Shown here in pieces: positions 7,971-17,300 of a stretch of DNA of 37,201 nt. The stretch covers positions 1-37,201 of the forward strand of contig DAOPQD010000025.1 in NCBI GenBank assembly GCA_035347995.1, given 5' to 3'. The notes under the pieces are model-generated. The model did not search any database, was not told where the DNA came from, and saw nothing but the letters and a program-made list of their open reading frames with translations. The DNA is from JAAZNO01 sp012798275 (lineage in GTDB: Bacteria > Chloroflexota > Anaerolineae > B4-G1 > SLSP01). A program made the position numbers and the translations under genes. Within the stretch, counting starts at the first letter, position 1; each line of letters opens with the position of its first letter.

Positions 7971-9247
7971 CACCGCGACGCAACGTCATCGTCATTGGCG
8001 CCGGCGCGGCGGGGCTGATGGCCGCCGGCCGCGCCGCCGAGCTGGGGGCGCGCGTCCTCCTGCTGGAAAAAATGGGCGAGGCGGGCAAAAAGATCCTCGT
8101 CACCGGGCAGGAACGCTGCAATGTGACCAACGCCGCGCCGCTGGAGGCCTTTCTCACGGCCTTCGGGCACAACGGGCCGTTCCTGCGCAACGCCTTCCAC
8201 CGGTTCTTCCGCGAGGAGCTCCTCGCGCTGCTGCGACGCTACGGCGTGGAGACGCAGGTCGAACGCGGCGGACGCATCTTTCCCGCTTCGGGTCGCGCCG
8301 CCGATGTGCGCGACGCGCTGTTGCGCTATGCGACGGAGCACGGCGCCACGATTCGCTATCACACCGCCGTGCAAGAGCTCCTTGTCAAGGAAGAGCACGT
8401 CACCGGCGTGCGGACGGTCGGCGGTGAAACGTTCCCCGCCGCCGCCGCGATTCTGGCGACGGGCGGCGCTTCGTGGCCCGGCACCGGCTCGACGGGCGAC
8501 GGCTACGTCATGGCGCGCGACCTCGGGCACACACTCGTGCCCTTGCGCCCGGCCCTCGTGCCGCTCACCGTAGCGGAAAAGGCCCGCGCGAAGGCGTTGC
8601 AGGGCGTGAGCCTGCGGAATGTCGCGTGCACGCTCCTGGAAGCGACCCCCGGCGGCAAGGACAAGGTCCTCCCCCCGCCATGGCCCCTCCCGCCGACCGG
8701 CGAGGTGCTCTTTACCCATTTCGGCCTCTCCGGGCCGCTGGTGCTCAGCCTCTCACTCGCCGCCGTAGACGCCGTCCGCGCCGGCAAGAGCGTCACGCTC
8801 GCGCTCGACCTCAAGCCGGGGATGACGTTCGAGGAGGTCCGTGCGCGCCTGCAACGGGAATTCGAACAGTATCCCCAGCGCAAGCTGCCCCATCTGTTGC
8901 GCGGCTGGCTTCCCGGCTCCCTGGCAGACGAGCTGGCGAAGCTCACCCCCAGCGGGGCGGAACGTCCCGTGTTCACCATCCGCGCGGGGGAACGGGACGA
9001 GCTGGCGACGCTGCTCAAGAATTTCCGCTGGCGCATCACCGGGTCGCTGCCGCTGGCGGCGGGAATGGTCACCGCCGGCGGGGTCGCCCTGAAGGAGGTA
9101 GACCCCCGCAGCTTCGCCTCGCGGCGCGTGGCCGGGTTGCACCTCGTCGGCGAGGTCCTCGATCTCGCTGCGGACACGGGCGGCTACAACCTGCAGGCCG
9201 CCTTCAGCAGCGGTTATCTGGCAGGGGAAGCGGCGGCAGGTGACTGA
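7967..9247 (+). CDS. BaiN/HI0933-family FAD-dependent oxidoreductase
   Basis: The 426-residue length is standard for this family of NAD(P)/FAD-dependent flavoproteins. The Rossmann dinucleotide motif VIGAGAAGLMAAGRAAELGA stands at the N-terminus, followed by EKMGEAGKKILVTGQERCNVTN, a family hallmark. The C-terminal FAD-binding signature includes GLHLVGEVLDLAADTGGYNLQ. Members are soluble, and for most the physiological substrate is unknown; BaiN itself reduces bile-acid intermediates in gut bacteria, which need not apply here. The start overlaps the cupin stop. The end overlaps the GTG of the following remnant by eight bases. Confidence 0.92.
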   Translation: MTPRRNVIVIGAGAAGLMAAGRAAELGARVLLLEKMGEAGKKILVTGQERCNVTNAAPLEAFLTAFGHNGPFLRNAFHRFFREELLALLRRYGVETQVERGGRIFPASGRAADVRDALLRYATEHGATIRYHTAVQELLVKEEHVTGVRTVGGETFPAAAAILATGGASWPGTGSTGDGYVMARDLGHTLVPLRPALVPLTVAEKARAKALQGVSLRNVACTLLEATPGGKDKVLPPPWPLPPTGEVLFTHFGLSGPLVLSLSLAAVDAVRAGKSVTLALDLKPGMTFEEVRARLQREFEQYPQRKLPHLLRGWLPGSLADELAKLTPSGAERPVFTIRAGERDELATLLKNFRWRITGSLPLAAGMVTAGGVALKEVDPRSFASRRVAGLHLVGEVLDLAADTGGYNLQAAFSSGYLAGEAAAGD

Positions 9248-9752
9248 AGCCGACTCTCAGAAAGGTGTGCGGCTAGTGTTGGGGATGCCAGTTCGAACAG
9301 AAATTGACGATCCAAGCCGCCAGGGAAAGCAGTATTTTAAGGAAGTATCGCCCGAAGATATTGCCCAATATGGAGACGTCCTCACCTACACCCTCTCGCT
9401 CATTTTCCCCAATGCCGGCGGGCCGCGCTCAGTCTATGACCTCATTCCTACACACACGACCTACATCAGCCATTCGTTACTGGCGCCGCCCGGTATCACC
9501 TACGATCCGGCCCTCAATGCCATCGTCGGCAGCATACCCATCACGCCGACGCAAATTCACCAGATCACCTACAGGGTGCAGGTGAACATCACCGGGACAC
9601 AGGAATTCCACCCGCCCATCATCAATCAAGCATGTCTACACCCATACGACTCTGCTCCGCCGCTCACCTGCGCGTTCTATTCGAATGAGGTGAAGACGCC
9701 GACCTATGATTTCATAAAGATTTACCTCCCCCTGGTGTTGCGCGGAAACTAA
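9240..9752 (+). CDS. DUF11-like surface-protein fragment with YLPLVLR tail
   Basis: The 170-residue frame (GTG start) contains one DUF11/conserved-repeat-like module: YGDVLTYTLSLIFPNAGG, VYDLIPTHTTYI, and a TYRVQVNI strand. It ends FIKIYLPLVLRGN, a tail I recall from secreted Chloroflexota proteins. It lacks any signal peptide, which a protein of this type should have, and is far shorter than usual. It is therefore probably the 3' end of a larger surface-protein gene stranded behind the flavoprotein. Its base composition is also less GC-rich than its neighbours. It may be a pseudogene remnant rather than an expressed gene. Confidence 0.5.
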   Translation: MTEADSQKGVRLVLGMPVRTEIDDPSRQGKQYFKEVSPEDIAQYGDVLTYTLSLIFPNAGGPRSVYDLIPTHTTYISHSLLAPPGITYDPALNAIVGSIPITPTQIHQITYRVQVNITGTQEFHPPIINQACLHPYDSAPPLTCAFYSNEVKTPTYDFIKIYLPLVLRGN

Positions 9753-9762
9753 TCCCACACGT

Positions 9763-9805
9763 CACCTCCCCGGCAGGCCGCGACTCTGAGGCTGCCGGGG
9801 AGGTG
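9763..9805 (+). terminator. Hairpin terminator after the cupin-flavoprotein operon
   Basis: A perfect 14-bp stem (9763-9776 with 9792-9805) starts eleven bases after the stop at 9752. No strong T-tract follows, so intrinsic termination is uncertain. The rest of 9806-9940 holds a second, imperfect stem (GCCAAAAGTCC with GGACTTTCGGC) and no gene. Confidence 0.5.
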
Positions 9806-9942
9806 CGCTGCTACAAGCCCTCACGACGCTTGCAGTCTTTGTAGCGAGAAGCCCTGCCCCTCACCGTGCCAGGCTTCTGCCAAAAGTCCAGGCGAAGATT
9901 GGACTTTCGGCCAGCTACAAATCCGCCCACGGATAGTTTCCT

Positions 9943-9970
9943 TTGTGTCGCGTTGGCGATATAGTATAAT
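9943..9970 (+). promoter_or_regulatory. Putative promoter of the ABC exporter operon
   Basis: A consensus TATAAT (9965-9970) lies 16 bases after a weak -35, TTGTGT (9943-9948). The resulting leader of roughly 140 bases contains the type II repeat block. Confidence 0.45.
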
Positions 9971-10004
9971 CACCTGGGTATTTGAATACAGGGACAAAAG
10001 CCGC

Positions 10005-10118
10005 TAGCCAGCTGCGCTGAAGCGCGTTGTTTGAGAACGTAGCAGCCCCGGGGGCAAGGAATTTCTAATCTGATTCGTGAAATTCGTGTTCATTCGGGGC
10101 CATTTTCGAAGGAGTACC
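10005..10118 (+). repeat. Type II intergenic repeat block upstream of the ABC ATPase
   Basis: The order is GCGCTGAAGCGCG, ACGTAGCAGCCCCGGGGG, AAGGAATTTCT, GATTCGTGAAATTCGTGTTC and CATTTTCGAAGGAG ending at the gene's ribosome-binding site. A nearly identical string on the minus strand (23997-24110) precedes the R3H ATPase, and a diverged copy (26884-27048) precedes RidA. Confidence 0.8.
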
Positions 10119-11033
10119 ATGAATCCAACCGTCACCATTTCACATGTGAGTAAGTCTTTCGGCCCGGTCAAGGCCGTGAAAGACGTGAGCTTCGAGGTCT
10201 ACCCCGGCGAGATTTTCGGCCTTCTCGGCCCCAACGGCGCGGGCAAGACCACCACCATCCGCGTCATGCTCGACATCTTCCGCCCCGACGGCGGCGAGGT
10301 GACGCTCTTCGGCAACGGCATGACCGAAGCCGCGAAACACCGCATTGGCTATCTGCCGGAAGAGCGCGGCCTGTACAAAGACCTCAAACTCGAACCCACG
10401 CTGATCTACCTGGCCACCCTCAAGGGGCTGGATGAAGCCACCGCCCGACAACGGCTGGGAGACTGGCTCAAGCGCTTCGATCTGTACGACCACCGCCAGA
10501 AGAAAATCCAGGAACTGAGCAAGGGGATGCAGCAAAAGGCGCAGATCATCGCCACCCTGCTCCACGATCCCGATCTCATCATCGTGGACGAGCCCTTCGC
10601 CGGCCTCGATCCCGTGAATACGCGGCTGGTCAAGGAGATCATCGAGGAGCAACGCCGGGCCGGGAAAGCCATCATCATGTCCACGCACCAGATGCACCAG
10701 GTGGAGGCTCTGTGCAGCCGCATCGTCCTCATCAACAACGGCGAGGCGGTGCTCTACGGCGAGGTAGATCAGATTCGGCGGCAGTTCGCCGGCAACGCCG
10801 TGATGCTCAGCGGCCAGGGCAACTTCACCGGCCTGCCGGGGGTGCTGGAAGCGCGCCAGCAAAACGGCGACTGGCATCTGGCCCTGGCAGTCGGCGTCAG
10901 CCCGCAGGAAGTGCTCCGCGCCCTCGCCCTGCGCGACGACATCAAACTCGAGCGTTTCGAGATCGCCGAACCCTCGCTGGAAGACATCTTCATCACCGTC
11001 GTCAGAGGCGGCGCCGCGCCGGGAGAGGAGTAG
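10119..11033 (+). CDS. ABC-2 exporter ATP-binding protein (NatA-like)
   Basis: This is the cytoplasmic ATPase that should power the two membrane proteins encoded next. The 304 residues contain Walker A GPNGAGKTT (37-45), signature LSKGMQQK (133-140), Walker B with DEPFAGLD (157-164) and the switch His in STHQ. The C-terminal extension of about 80 residues is of the DUF4162 type. The ATG at 10119 is chosen because AAGGAG (10109-10114) is well placed. An in-frame ATG at 10077 falls inside the type II repeat and would add only repeat-encoded residues. The transported substrate is unknown; the Na+ efflux role of NatAB is only the nearest named relative. Confidence 0.9.
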   Translation: MNPTVTISHVSKSFGPVKAVKDVSFEVYPGEIFGLLGPNGAGKTTTIRVMLDIFRPDGGEVTLFGNGMTEAAKHRIGYLPEERGLYKDLKLEPTLIYLATLKGLDEATARQRLGDWLKRFDLYDHRQKKIQELSKGMQQKAQIIATLLHDPDLIIVDEPFAGLDPVNTRLVKEIIEEQRRAGKAIIMSTHQMHQVEALCSRIVLINNGEAVLYGEVDQIRRQFAGNAVMLSGQGNFTGLPGVLEARQQNGDWHLALAVGVSPQEVLRALALRDDIKLERFEIAEPSLEDIFITVVRGGAAPGEE

Positions 11034-11038
11034 ACGCC

Positions 11039-12259
11039 ATGGCAAAGCTCTGGCTGGTCGCCAAACAGGAATACCGGCGGATCGCCGGGAAGAAATCCTT
11101 CCTCATCTCCACGTTGGCCGTTCCCCTGCTCTTCATCGTGTTGATGGTCGTCATCGTCCTGATCACAATCTTTGGCGAGGACGCGCGCCCCGTAGGGTAC
11201 GTAGATCACGCCGGCATTCTGCGGCCCGAAGCGCGGGAGGCGCTCGGACAGGACCCGGCGTCCACGGTGGAAATCCGCCCCTATCGCGACGAGGACGCCG
11301 CGCGGGCAGCGCTGGAAGCCGGCGAGATCCAGGGATATTACGTGATCCCGGCGGATTACCTGAGCACGCCGGCCGCCGAATGCGTCATCCTCGACAAGGC
11401 CCTCAGCGACCGGGCGCGCAGCGATTTCTGGGATTTCATGCACGCCAACCTCGTGCAGCAGTTGCCAGAGGCGGAGGCGCGCCGGCTCTACGAGGGCGCC
11501 CATCTCTCGTTACGCACGCCCGATGGCAAGCGCCAGCTCAGCGACACCGATTTCGTCAGCGCGCTCTTCCCCATCGTCGGCGCTTTCCTCTTCTTCTTCA
11601 GCGTGATGAGCGTCGGCGGCTACATGCTGCAGGCCGTCACCGACGAGAAGGAAAATCGCACGATCGAAGTGCTGATGACGACCCTCTCACCCGAACAGCT
11701 CATGGGCGGCAAGGCACTGGGATTGCTCGGCGTCGTGCTCACGCAGCTGGGACTGTGGGGAGTGACCGTCGTCATTGGCCTGCTGGTCGCGCCGCTGTTC
11801 ATCGCCAATTTCCCCCAAATCACCATCCCGTGGAACATGGTAGGAGTCGGCTTTCTGTACTTCCTGCCCTCCCTGGCGCTGATCTCCGGCCTGATGATCG
11901 CCATCGGCGCTGCCGTCACCGAAACCCGGCAGGGGCAGCAGATCGCCGGCATCCTCAACCTGTTTTTCACGTTCCCGATGTTCTTCATCATGGTGATCCT
12001 CGGCAATCCCAATCATCCCCTCTCCGTGGCGCTGAGCCTCTTTCCCACCACGGCCTTCCTCACGGTATTGCTGCGCTGGGGCTTTACCGCCATCCCGACC
12101 TGGCAGATGATCGTCGGCTGGGTCCTGCTCGTCGGCACGGCCATCGTCAGCGTGCGTTTCGCGGCGCGCGTCTTCCGCGTGGGGATGCTCCAGTACGGGC
12201 AATCCCTCACCTTCAAGAACATCCTCACCGCGCTGCGCCAAAGTCGCCAGGAGGGTTAG
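11039..12259 (+). CDS. ABC-2 exporter permease (NatB-like), first of two
   Basis: The 406-residue membrane protein has an N-terminal transmembrane segment (about 21-45, FLISTLAVPLLFIVLMVVIV). An extracytoplasmic domain of about 130 residues follows, then a cluster of about five membrane segments (about 180-390). GGAGAGGAG lies just upstream of the ATG, five bases after the ATPase stop. The motif YYVIPADYL, shared with the next gene at the same relative place, indicates that the two permeases are paralogues from a tandem duplication. Confidence 0.85.
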   Translation: MAKLWLVAKQEYRRIAGKKSFLISTLAVPLLFIVLMVVIVLITIFGEDARPVGYVDHAGILRPEAREALGQDPASTVEIRPYRDEDAARAALEAGEIQGYYVIPADYLSTPAAECVILDKALSDRARSDFWDFMHANLVQQLPEAEARRLYEGAHLSLRTPDGKRQLSDTDFVSALFPIVGAFLFFFSVMSVGGYMLQAVTDEKENRTIEVLMTTLSPEQLMGGKALGLLGVVLTQLGLWGVTVVIGLLVAPLFIANFPQITIPWNMVGVGFLYFLPSLALISGLMIAIGAAVTETRQGQQIAGILNLFFTFPMFFIMVILGNPNHPLSVALSLFPTTAFLTVLLRWGFTAIPTWQMIVGWVLLVGTAIVSVRFAARVFRVGMLQYGQSLTFKNILTALRQSRQEG

Positions 12260-12261
12260 CC

Positions 12262-13527
12262 ATGCGCAACATCCTGTTGATCGTCAGACACGAAATCGTC
12301 ACCATGGTGGGAAAGCCTTCGTTCTGGCTGACCACTTTCCTGCTGCCGCTGATCATCATGGCCTTCAGTGTCGGTTCCCAGGTGGTCGCCAACCGCATGT
12401 TCGAGGCCGAAGACGATCGCGCCCTGCTCAATGGCGAGGCGACAGCGCCGGCCATCACCATTGGCTATGTGGATCAAGCCGGCCTGATCCAGGAATTCCC
12501 CGAAGGATTCCCGAGCCAGCTGCTGCGGAAATTCGACACCGAGGCAGAGGCGCAAGCGGCGATGGAGCGCGGCGAGCTGCAACGCTATTACGTCATTCCG
12601 GCGGATTACCTGGCGACCGGGGAAGTGCTCGCCGTGGAGCCAGAACTGAGGCCGTTTACCCGCTTTAGCAATACCGATCTGGTCGCCACCCTGCTCGCCT
12701 ACAACCTGGCCCAGCGGGCGCAAACGCCGGCCCTGCTGCTGGATCCGTTGCCCAACGTCACCGAACGCGCGCTGGCGCCGCAGGAAGAGCGGAATCTTGG
12801 CGGATATAACACCCTTGCCGGGTACATCATCCCTTACGCCGTGCTCTTCATCTTCTACTTTGTGCTCACCATGAGCAGCGGCTTTATGCTCCAGAGCGTC
12901 GCCAGGGAGAAGGAAAACCGCGTCGCCGAGGTGCTGCTGCTCAGCGTGAACCCCCGCGAGCTGATGCTGGGCAAGATTGTGGGACTGGGAATCGTGGCCC
13001 TGCTGCAAATGGGCATCTGGCTAGGCGGCAGCCTGCTGGCCCTGGAACGCAACCGCGAGCTGTTGGACCTGGCGGCCGGCGTCGCCATCCTTCCCCCCGG
13101 CTTTATGGGCTGGGCCATCGCCTTCTTCCTGCTGGGATACCTGGTCTACGCAGCGCTGCTCGGCGCGATTGGCGCGCTCGCTCCCAGCGCCCGCGAAGGC
13201 GGCCAGTTCACCTTCATCGTCATCCTGCCCCTGCTCCTGCCCTTGATGTTCCAATCGTCCTTTATTCAGACGCCCAACGGCGCAGTAGCGACCTTCTTCA
13301 GCCTCTTCCCCTTGAGCGCGCCGGTAGCGATGCTCACCCGCATGGTCACGACCGCCGTGCCGCTGTGGCAGACGGTGCTCAGCCTGGCGTTGCTGGCGGG
13401 GACCGCCTACGGCCTGGTGCTGCTGGCCGCCCGCTTCTTCCGCGCCGATACCCTGCTCTCGGATGCGGCGCTGAACTGGAAACGCCTGAGGACAGAGCTC
13501 CTGCAGCGCAAAGGCTCCCGCGTGTGA
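12262..13527 (+). CDS. ABC-2 exporter permease (NatB-like), second of two
   Basis: The 421-residue membrane protein has the same architecture as its upstream paralogue: one N-terminal membrane segment (about 20-37), an extracytoplasmic domain containing YYVIPADYL, then about five or six segments (about 190-400). AGGAGGG precedes the ATG and only two bases separate it from the previous stop, so the three genes form one operon. A heterodimeric permease driven by one ATPase is the likely arrangement. Confidence 0.85.
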   Translation: MRNILLIVRHEIVTMVGKPSFWLTTFLLPLIIMAFSVGSQVVANRMFEAEDDRALLNGEATAPAITIGYVDQAGLIQEFPEGFPSQLLRKFDTEAEAQAAMERGELQRYYVIPADYLATGEVLAVEPELRPFTRFSNTDLVATLLAYNLAQRAQTPALLLDPLPNVTERALAPQEERNLGGYNTLAGYIIPYAVLFIFYFVLTMSSGFMLQSVAREKENRVAEVLLLSVNPRELMLGKIVGLGIVALLQMGIWLGGSLLALERNRELLDLAAGVAILPPGFMGWAIAFFLLGYLVYAALLGAIGALAPSAREGGQFTFIVILPLLLPLMFQSSFIQTPNGAVATFFSLFPLSAPVAMLTRMVTTAVPLWQTVLSLALLAGTAYGLVLLAARFFRADTLLSDAALNWKRLRTELLQRKGSRV

Positions 13528-13536
13528 ACGGAAAAG

Positions 13537-13629
13537 CGTGTGAAGGTGTAAACGTGTCCAGATGCCCACGTGTGAAGGTGTAAACGTAAATGGCTCGCTG
13601 ATTCGCTTTTTCGCTTTTTCGCTGATTCC
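13537..13629. repeat. 19-bp direct repeat and TCGCTTTTT tract
   Basis: CGTGTGAAGGTGTAAACGT occurs perfectly at 13537-13555 and 13569-13587. It is followed by GCTGATTCGC, two TCGCTTTTT units and GCTGATTC. A related arrangement (AAAGGTGTGAACGTAA, then TGATTCGCTAACTCGCTGATTCGC split across units) follows the micro-ORF at 17785, linking this stretch to the composite repeats. Confidence 0.6.
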
Positions 13630-14112
13630 TTGAACCCATCTCCTACACCGCAATTGAACACCCACGCCGGAGAGATCGTCCAGCTCTCCGGCGCGGAGCT
13701 TGTTGGGCTGATGCAAGCCGTCCTGGAGACCGGGGCGCAGTTCCGTTTCCGGGCCAGGGGCATGAGCATGATGCCCTTCATCCATGACCAGGACGTCGTC
13801 ACCGTCGCGCCGCTGCAGCAACGCGCGGAGGTCGGCGACGTCATCGCCTTCGTACATCCCCAGAATCAAAAACCCATCCTGCACCGCGTCGTCGAGCGCG
13901 ACGCCCACGGCTACTGGACGCAGGGCGACAACAGCGCCGCCCCCGATGGCTGGATTCCGGCGACGGCCGTCGTCGGCGTGATCGTCGCCGTCGAACGCGA
14001 AGGGCGCGCCGTGCGGTTCGGCCTCGGCCCTGAGCGGCGGCTCATCGCGGCGTTCAGTCCCCATCGCCGCCTCTGGCGCCGGTTGAACGCTCTCCTGCAT
14101 CGCTGGCGCTGA
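13630..14112 (+). CDS. S24/S26-family peptidase (signal-peptidase-like, soluble)
   Basis: The 160-residue protein shows the signal-peptidase box GMSMMPFI with candidate nucleophile Ser46, a VGDVIAF strand (68-74) and ILHRVVERD with His85. It also has QGDNSAAPDGW, the usual box near the end of the fold. A His at the general-base place, instead of Lys, resembles SipW/ER-type enzymes. No transmembrane segment is present, unlike ordinary signal peptidases, so it probably acts on a cytoplasmic peptide or a maturation substrate. The TTG start has no clear Shine-Dalgarno; an ATG at 13711 would still keep Ser46. It follows the ABC exporter by 102 bases, and co-transcription is possible. Confidence 0.75.
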   Translation: MNPSPTPQLNTHAGEIVQLSGAELVGLMQAVLETGAQFRFRARGMSMMPFIHDQDVVTVAPLQQRAEVGDVIAFVHPQNQKPILHRVVERDAHGYWTQGDNSAAPDGWIPATAVVGVIVAVEREGRAVRFGLGPERRLIAAFSPHRRLWRRLNALLHRWR

Positions 14113-14216
14113 GCAGCGACTTCTCCCCGCACCTGACCCACGCCTCCCCCGGCATCTCACGCCCCAGATCTTTCCCCCTTGTTGTTCCGTCTTCGTCCGT
14201 AAGTCATGTCTTAGAA

Positions 14217-14245
14217 TTGACACGCGCCCAAAATCTCAGTACAAT
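14217..14245 (+). promoter_or_regulatory. Promoter of the molybdenum hydroxylase gene
   Basis: TTGACA (14217-14222) and TACAAT (14240-14245) are exactly 17 bases apart, a near-consensus sigma-70-type promoter 64 bases before the ATG. Confidence 0.75.
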
Positions 14246-14308
14246 GGAGGTCAGACAACTGCAGGCGCATCACACACAGGCGCCCATTCCAACGTAAAGG
14301 AGCGGACC

Positions 14309-17300
14309 ATGAAAATATCCATCACGCTGAACGGGGAGAAACGGAGCTTTGAGATTGCCCCCAACGAGACCCTCTTCCATTTGCTGCGCCGCAACGGCAT
14401 CCGCAGCATCAAATTCGGCAGCGAAGACGGCGCGGACGGCTACAGCACCGTCCTGGTGAACGGGCGCCCACGCGCCGCCATCGTCACCCTCGCGGCGCAG
14501 GTAGAGGGCGCGGACATCCTCACCGTCGAGGGCTTGAGCGGCCCCCAACAGCGCGGCTGGCGCGGCAGCGCCGCCCTCCATCCCATCCAGCGCGCCTTCG
14601 TCGAGACCGGCGCCATCCAGAGCGGCTACGACACGCCCGCGCTCGTCCTGCTCGCCAAAGCCCTGCTCGACCGGAATCCCAACCCCACCGAAGCGGAAGT
14701 GCGCGATTGGATCAGCGGCGTTCTCTCCCGTGAGACGGGCTACACCAAACCCGTGCAGGCGATCCTGCGCGCCGCCGCTTACCTGCGCGGCGAAACTCCC
14801 CCGCCCCTGGAGGGCGGACCGGGTGAGATGTTTGTCCTGCCAGAAGACCTGCTCCCGCCCGAAGAGCCCGTGGAACCCTACGAAATCAGCGGGTCAGGCG
14901 GCGCGGCGACGCGCACCCTCACCACGCCCAAAGTCGTCGTCACCCCGCAGGCAGAAGAATTCAGAGTGGTGGGCAAGCCGCTGCCCAAAGTGGACGCGCT
15001 CAAGCTGGTGCAGGGCAAACCCGCCTTCGTCGCCGACTTCGAGCAGCCGGGGATGTTGTACGCCAAAGTGCTGCACAGTCCCTACGCTCACGCGCGCATC
15101 CGGGAGATGGACACCAGCGCCGCCGAGGCCCTCCCCGGCGTGCACGCCGTCCTCTGCTACAAAAATGTGCCCCGCGTGGTCTTCTCCACCGCCGGGCAAT
15201 CCTATCCCATTCCGGGGCCGCTGGATTATGTGAGCTTCGACAACAAAGTGCGCTATGTCGGCGACCGGGTCGCCGCCGTCGCCGCCGAGTCGCCGGAAAT
15301 CGCCGAACAGGCCCTGGAACTCATCAAGGTAGACTACGAGGTGCTGGAACCGGTCCTCGACATGCGGACAGCGTCTGCGGAAGGCGCGCCCGTGATCCAC
15401 GATCAGGAGGATTACGTGAATTTCGGCGATAGCGAGCCGCAACACAACATCGCCGCGCGCGTCCGGATCCACATCGGGGATGTCGAAGCCGCCCTCGCCG
15501 CCTCGGACTTCGTCTTCGAGACCGAAGTCCAGACGCAGAAGATGAAGCACGTCCCGCCGGAACCATGGGTTTGCCTCACCTACTGGGATGCCGACGACCG
15601 CCTCGTCATCCTGACCTCGACGCAGGTGCCGTTCCACGTGCGCCGCATCCTCGCGCCCGTCCTCGGACTGACCGAGGGGCGCATTCGCGTGATCAAACCC
15701 CGCATCGGCGGCGCGTTCGGCAACAAACAGGAGCTCTACGAGGACATCGCCGCGCATCTCACCATCGCCACGGGGCGCCCCGTCCTCTTCGAGCTCACGC
15801 GCGAGGAGCAGTTCATCTACACCGTCACCCGCCACCCGATGATCGTGCGTTATCGCCTCGGCGTGAACCAGGATGGGACGATGACAGCGCAGGACATGTA
15901 CGCCCTGAGCGACACTGGCGCTTACGGCGGGCACGGGCTCACTGTGCTGGGCAACACGGGACACAAGACGCTGCCCCTCTACAACACCCCCGCCGTCCGC
16001 TTCCACGGCGACACCGTGTACACGACTACGCCGCGTTCCGGCGCCTATCGCGGGTATGGCGTGACGCAGGGCGTCGTCGCCACGGAAACGCTCATCACGC
16101 AGGTGGCGAAAACGCTCCACATGGATCCGCTGGAATTCCGGCTCAAGAACCTCATCGAGCCGAACACCGAGAACATCATGAGCAAGGTCTGGAGCGAGGG
16201 CCGCGAGGCGAAGGGCGAGATGATCGTCACCAACGCGCTGCGCGAGGCCGCCGCACAGGGCGCCGCCGCCATCGGCTGGTCCGAGAAATACGGCAATCCC
16301 GCATGGCACACGGTGCCCGGCAAACCTCACCTGCGGCGGGGCATCGGTGTCGCCTTCCTCATGCAGGGATCGGGCATCCCCAACCTGGACATGGCCGCCG
16401 CGAGCATCAAGATGAACGACGACGGCAGCTTCAACGTCCACGTCGGCGCCACCGACCTGGGGACCGGCTCGGACACCGTCCTGGGGCAGATCGCCGCGGA
16501 GGTGCTCGGCTGCACGCTCGACACGCTGATCATCACCTCGTCCGACACCGACTTCACGCCCTTCGACAAGGGGGCGTACGCCTCCAGCACCACCTACATC
16601 AGCGGCGGGGCGATAGCGCGGGCGGCACAGCAAGTCGCCGCGCAGATCAAGGCCGTCGCCGCGGAGATGCTCGGCGTGGAGCCGGAGGAGATCATCCTGC
16701 GCGACAATCACGCCTTCGTGCGCTCGGATGTCGAGAGCGGCGCCCCCTTCACCTACGCCCTCACCTTCCGTGAGATCGCCTTGCAGGCGCTGCACAAGGA
16801 AAATCAGCACCAGATCATGGGGCAGGCGTCGTTCGTCAGCCCGGTCAGCCCGCCGCCCTTCGCCGCCCAATTCGCCGAGGTGATGGTAGACATCGAGACG
16901 GGCCAGGTCACCTGCGATCGGCTGCTCATCGCGCTGGATTCCGGGCAGATCGTGAACCCGCTCACCGCCAGCGGGCAGGCAGAGGGCGGCATGTTGCAGG
17001 CGCTGGGCTATGGGTTGACGGAAGAGCTCGCCTTCGATGACCAGGGCCGCATCCTCAACCCGCACCTCGACGCCTACCGCGTCTTCCGCGCCGATGAAGC
17101 GCCGCCGCTGGAGACTATCTTCGTGGAGACCTTCGAACCCAGCCATCCCATGGGGGTCAAATCGGTGTCGGAGATCGTGGTCAACGGCTCAGCGCCGGCC
17201 GTCATCAACGCCGTGTACGACGCCACGGACGTGCTGATCAAGCAGACGCCGCTCACGCCCGAACGGGTCTGGCGCGCGCTGCAGGCCGCAAAGGCGGGGC

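Noticed and set aside
10077..10118. Upstream in-frame start for the ABC ATPase giving MKFVFIRGHF
   Set aside because: The same residues appear before the R3H ATPase (MKFVLIRGPF) because the nucleotide repeat happens to be open in frame. The Shine-Dalgarno supports the later ATG.
14894..17146. 750-codon minus-strand frame opposite the molybdenum hydroxylase
   Set aside because: It is the complement of a well-supported gene; its Asp/Gly/His/Val-rich sequence has no recognisable fold.
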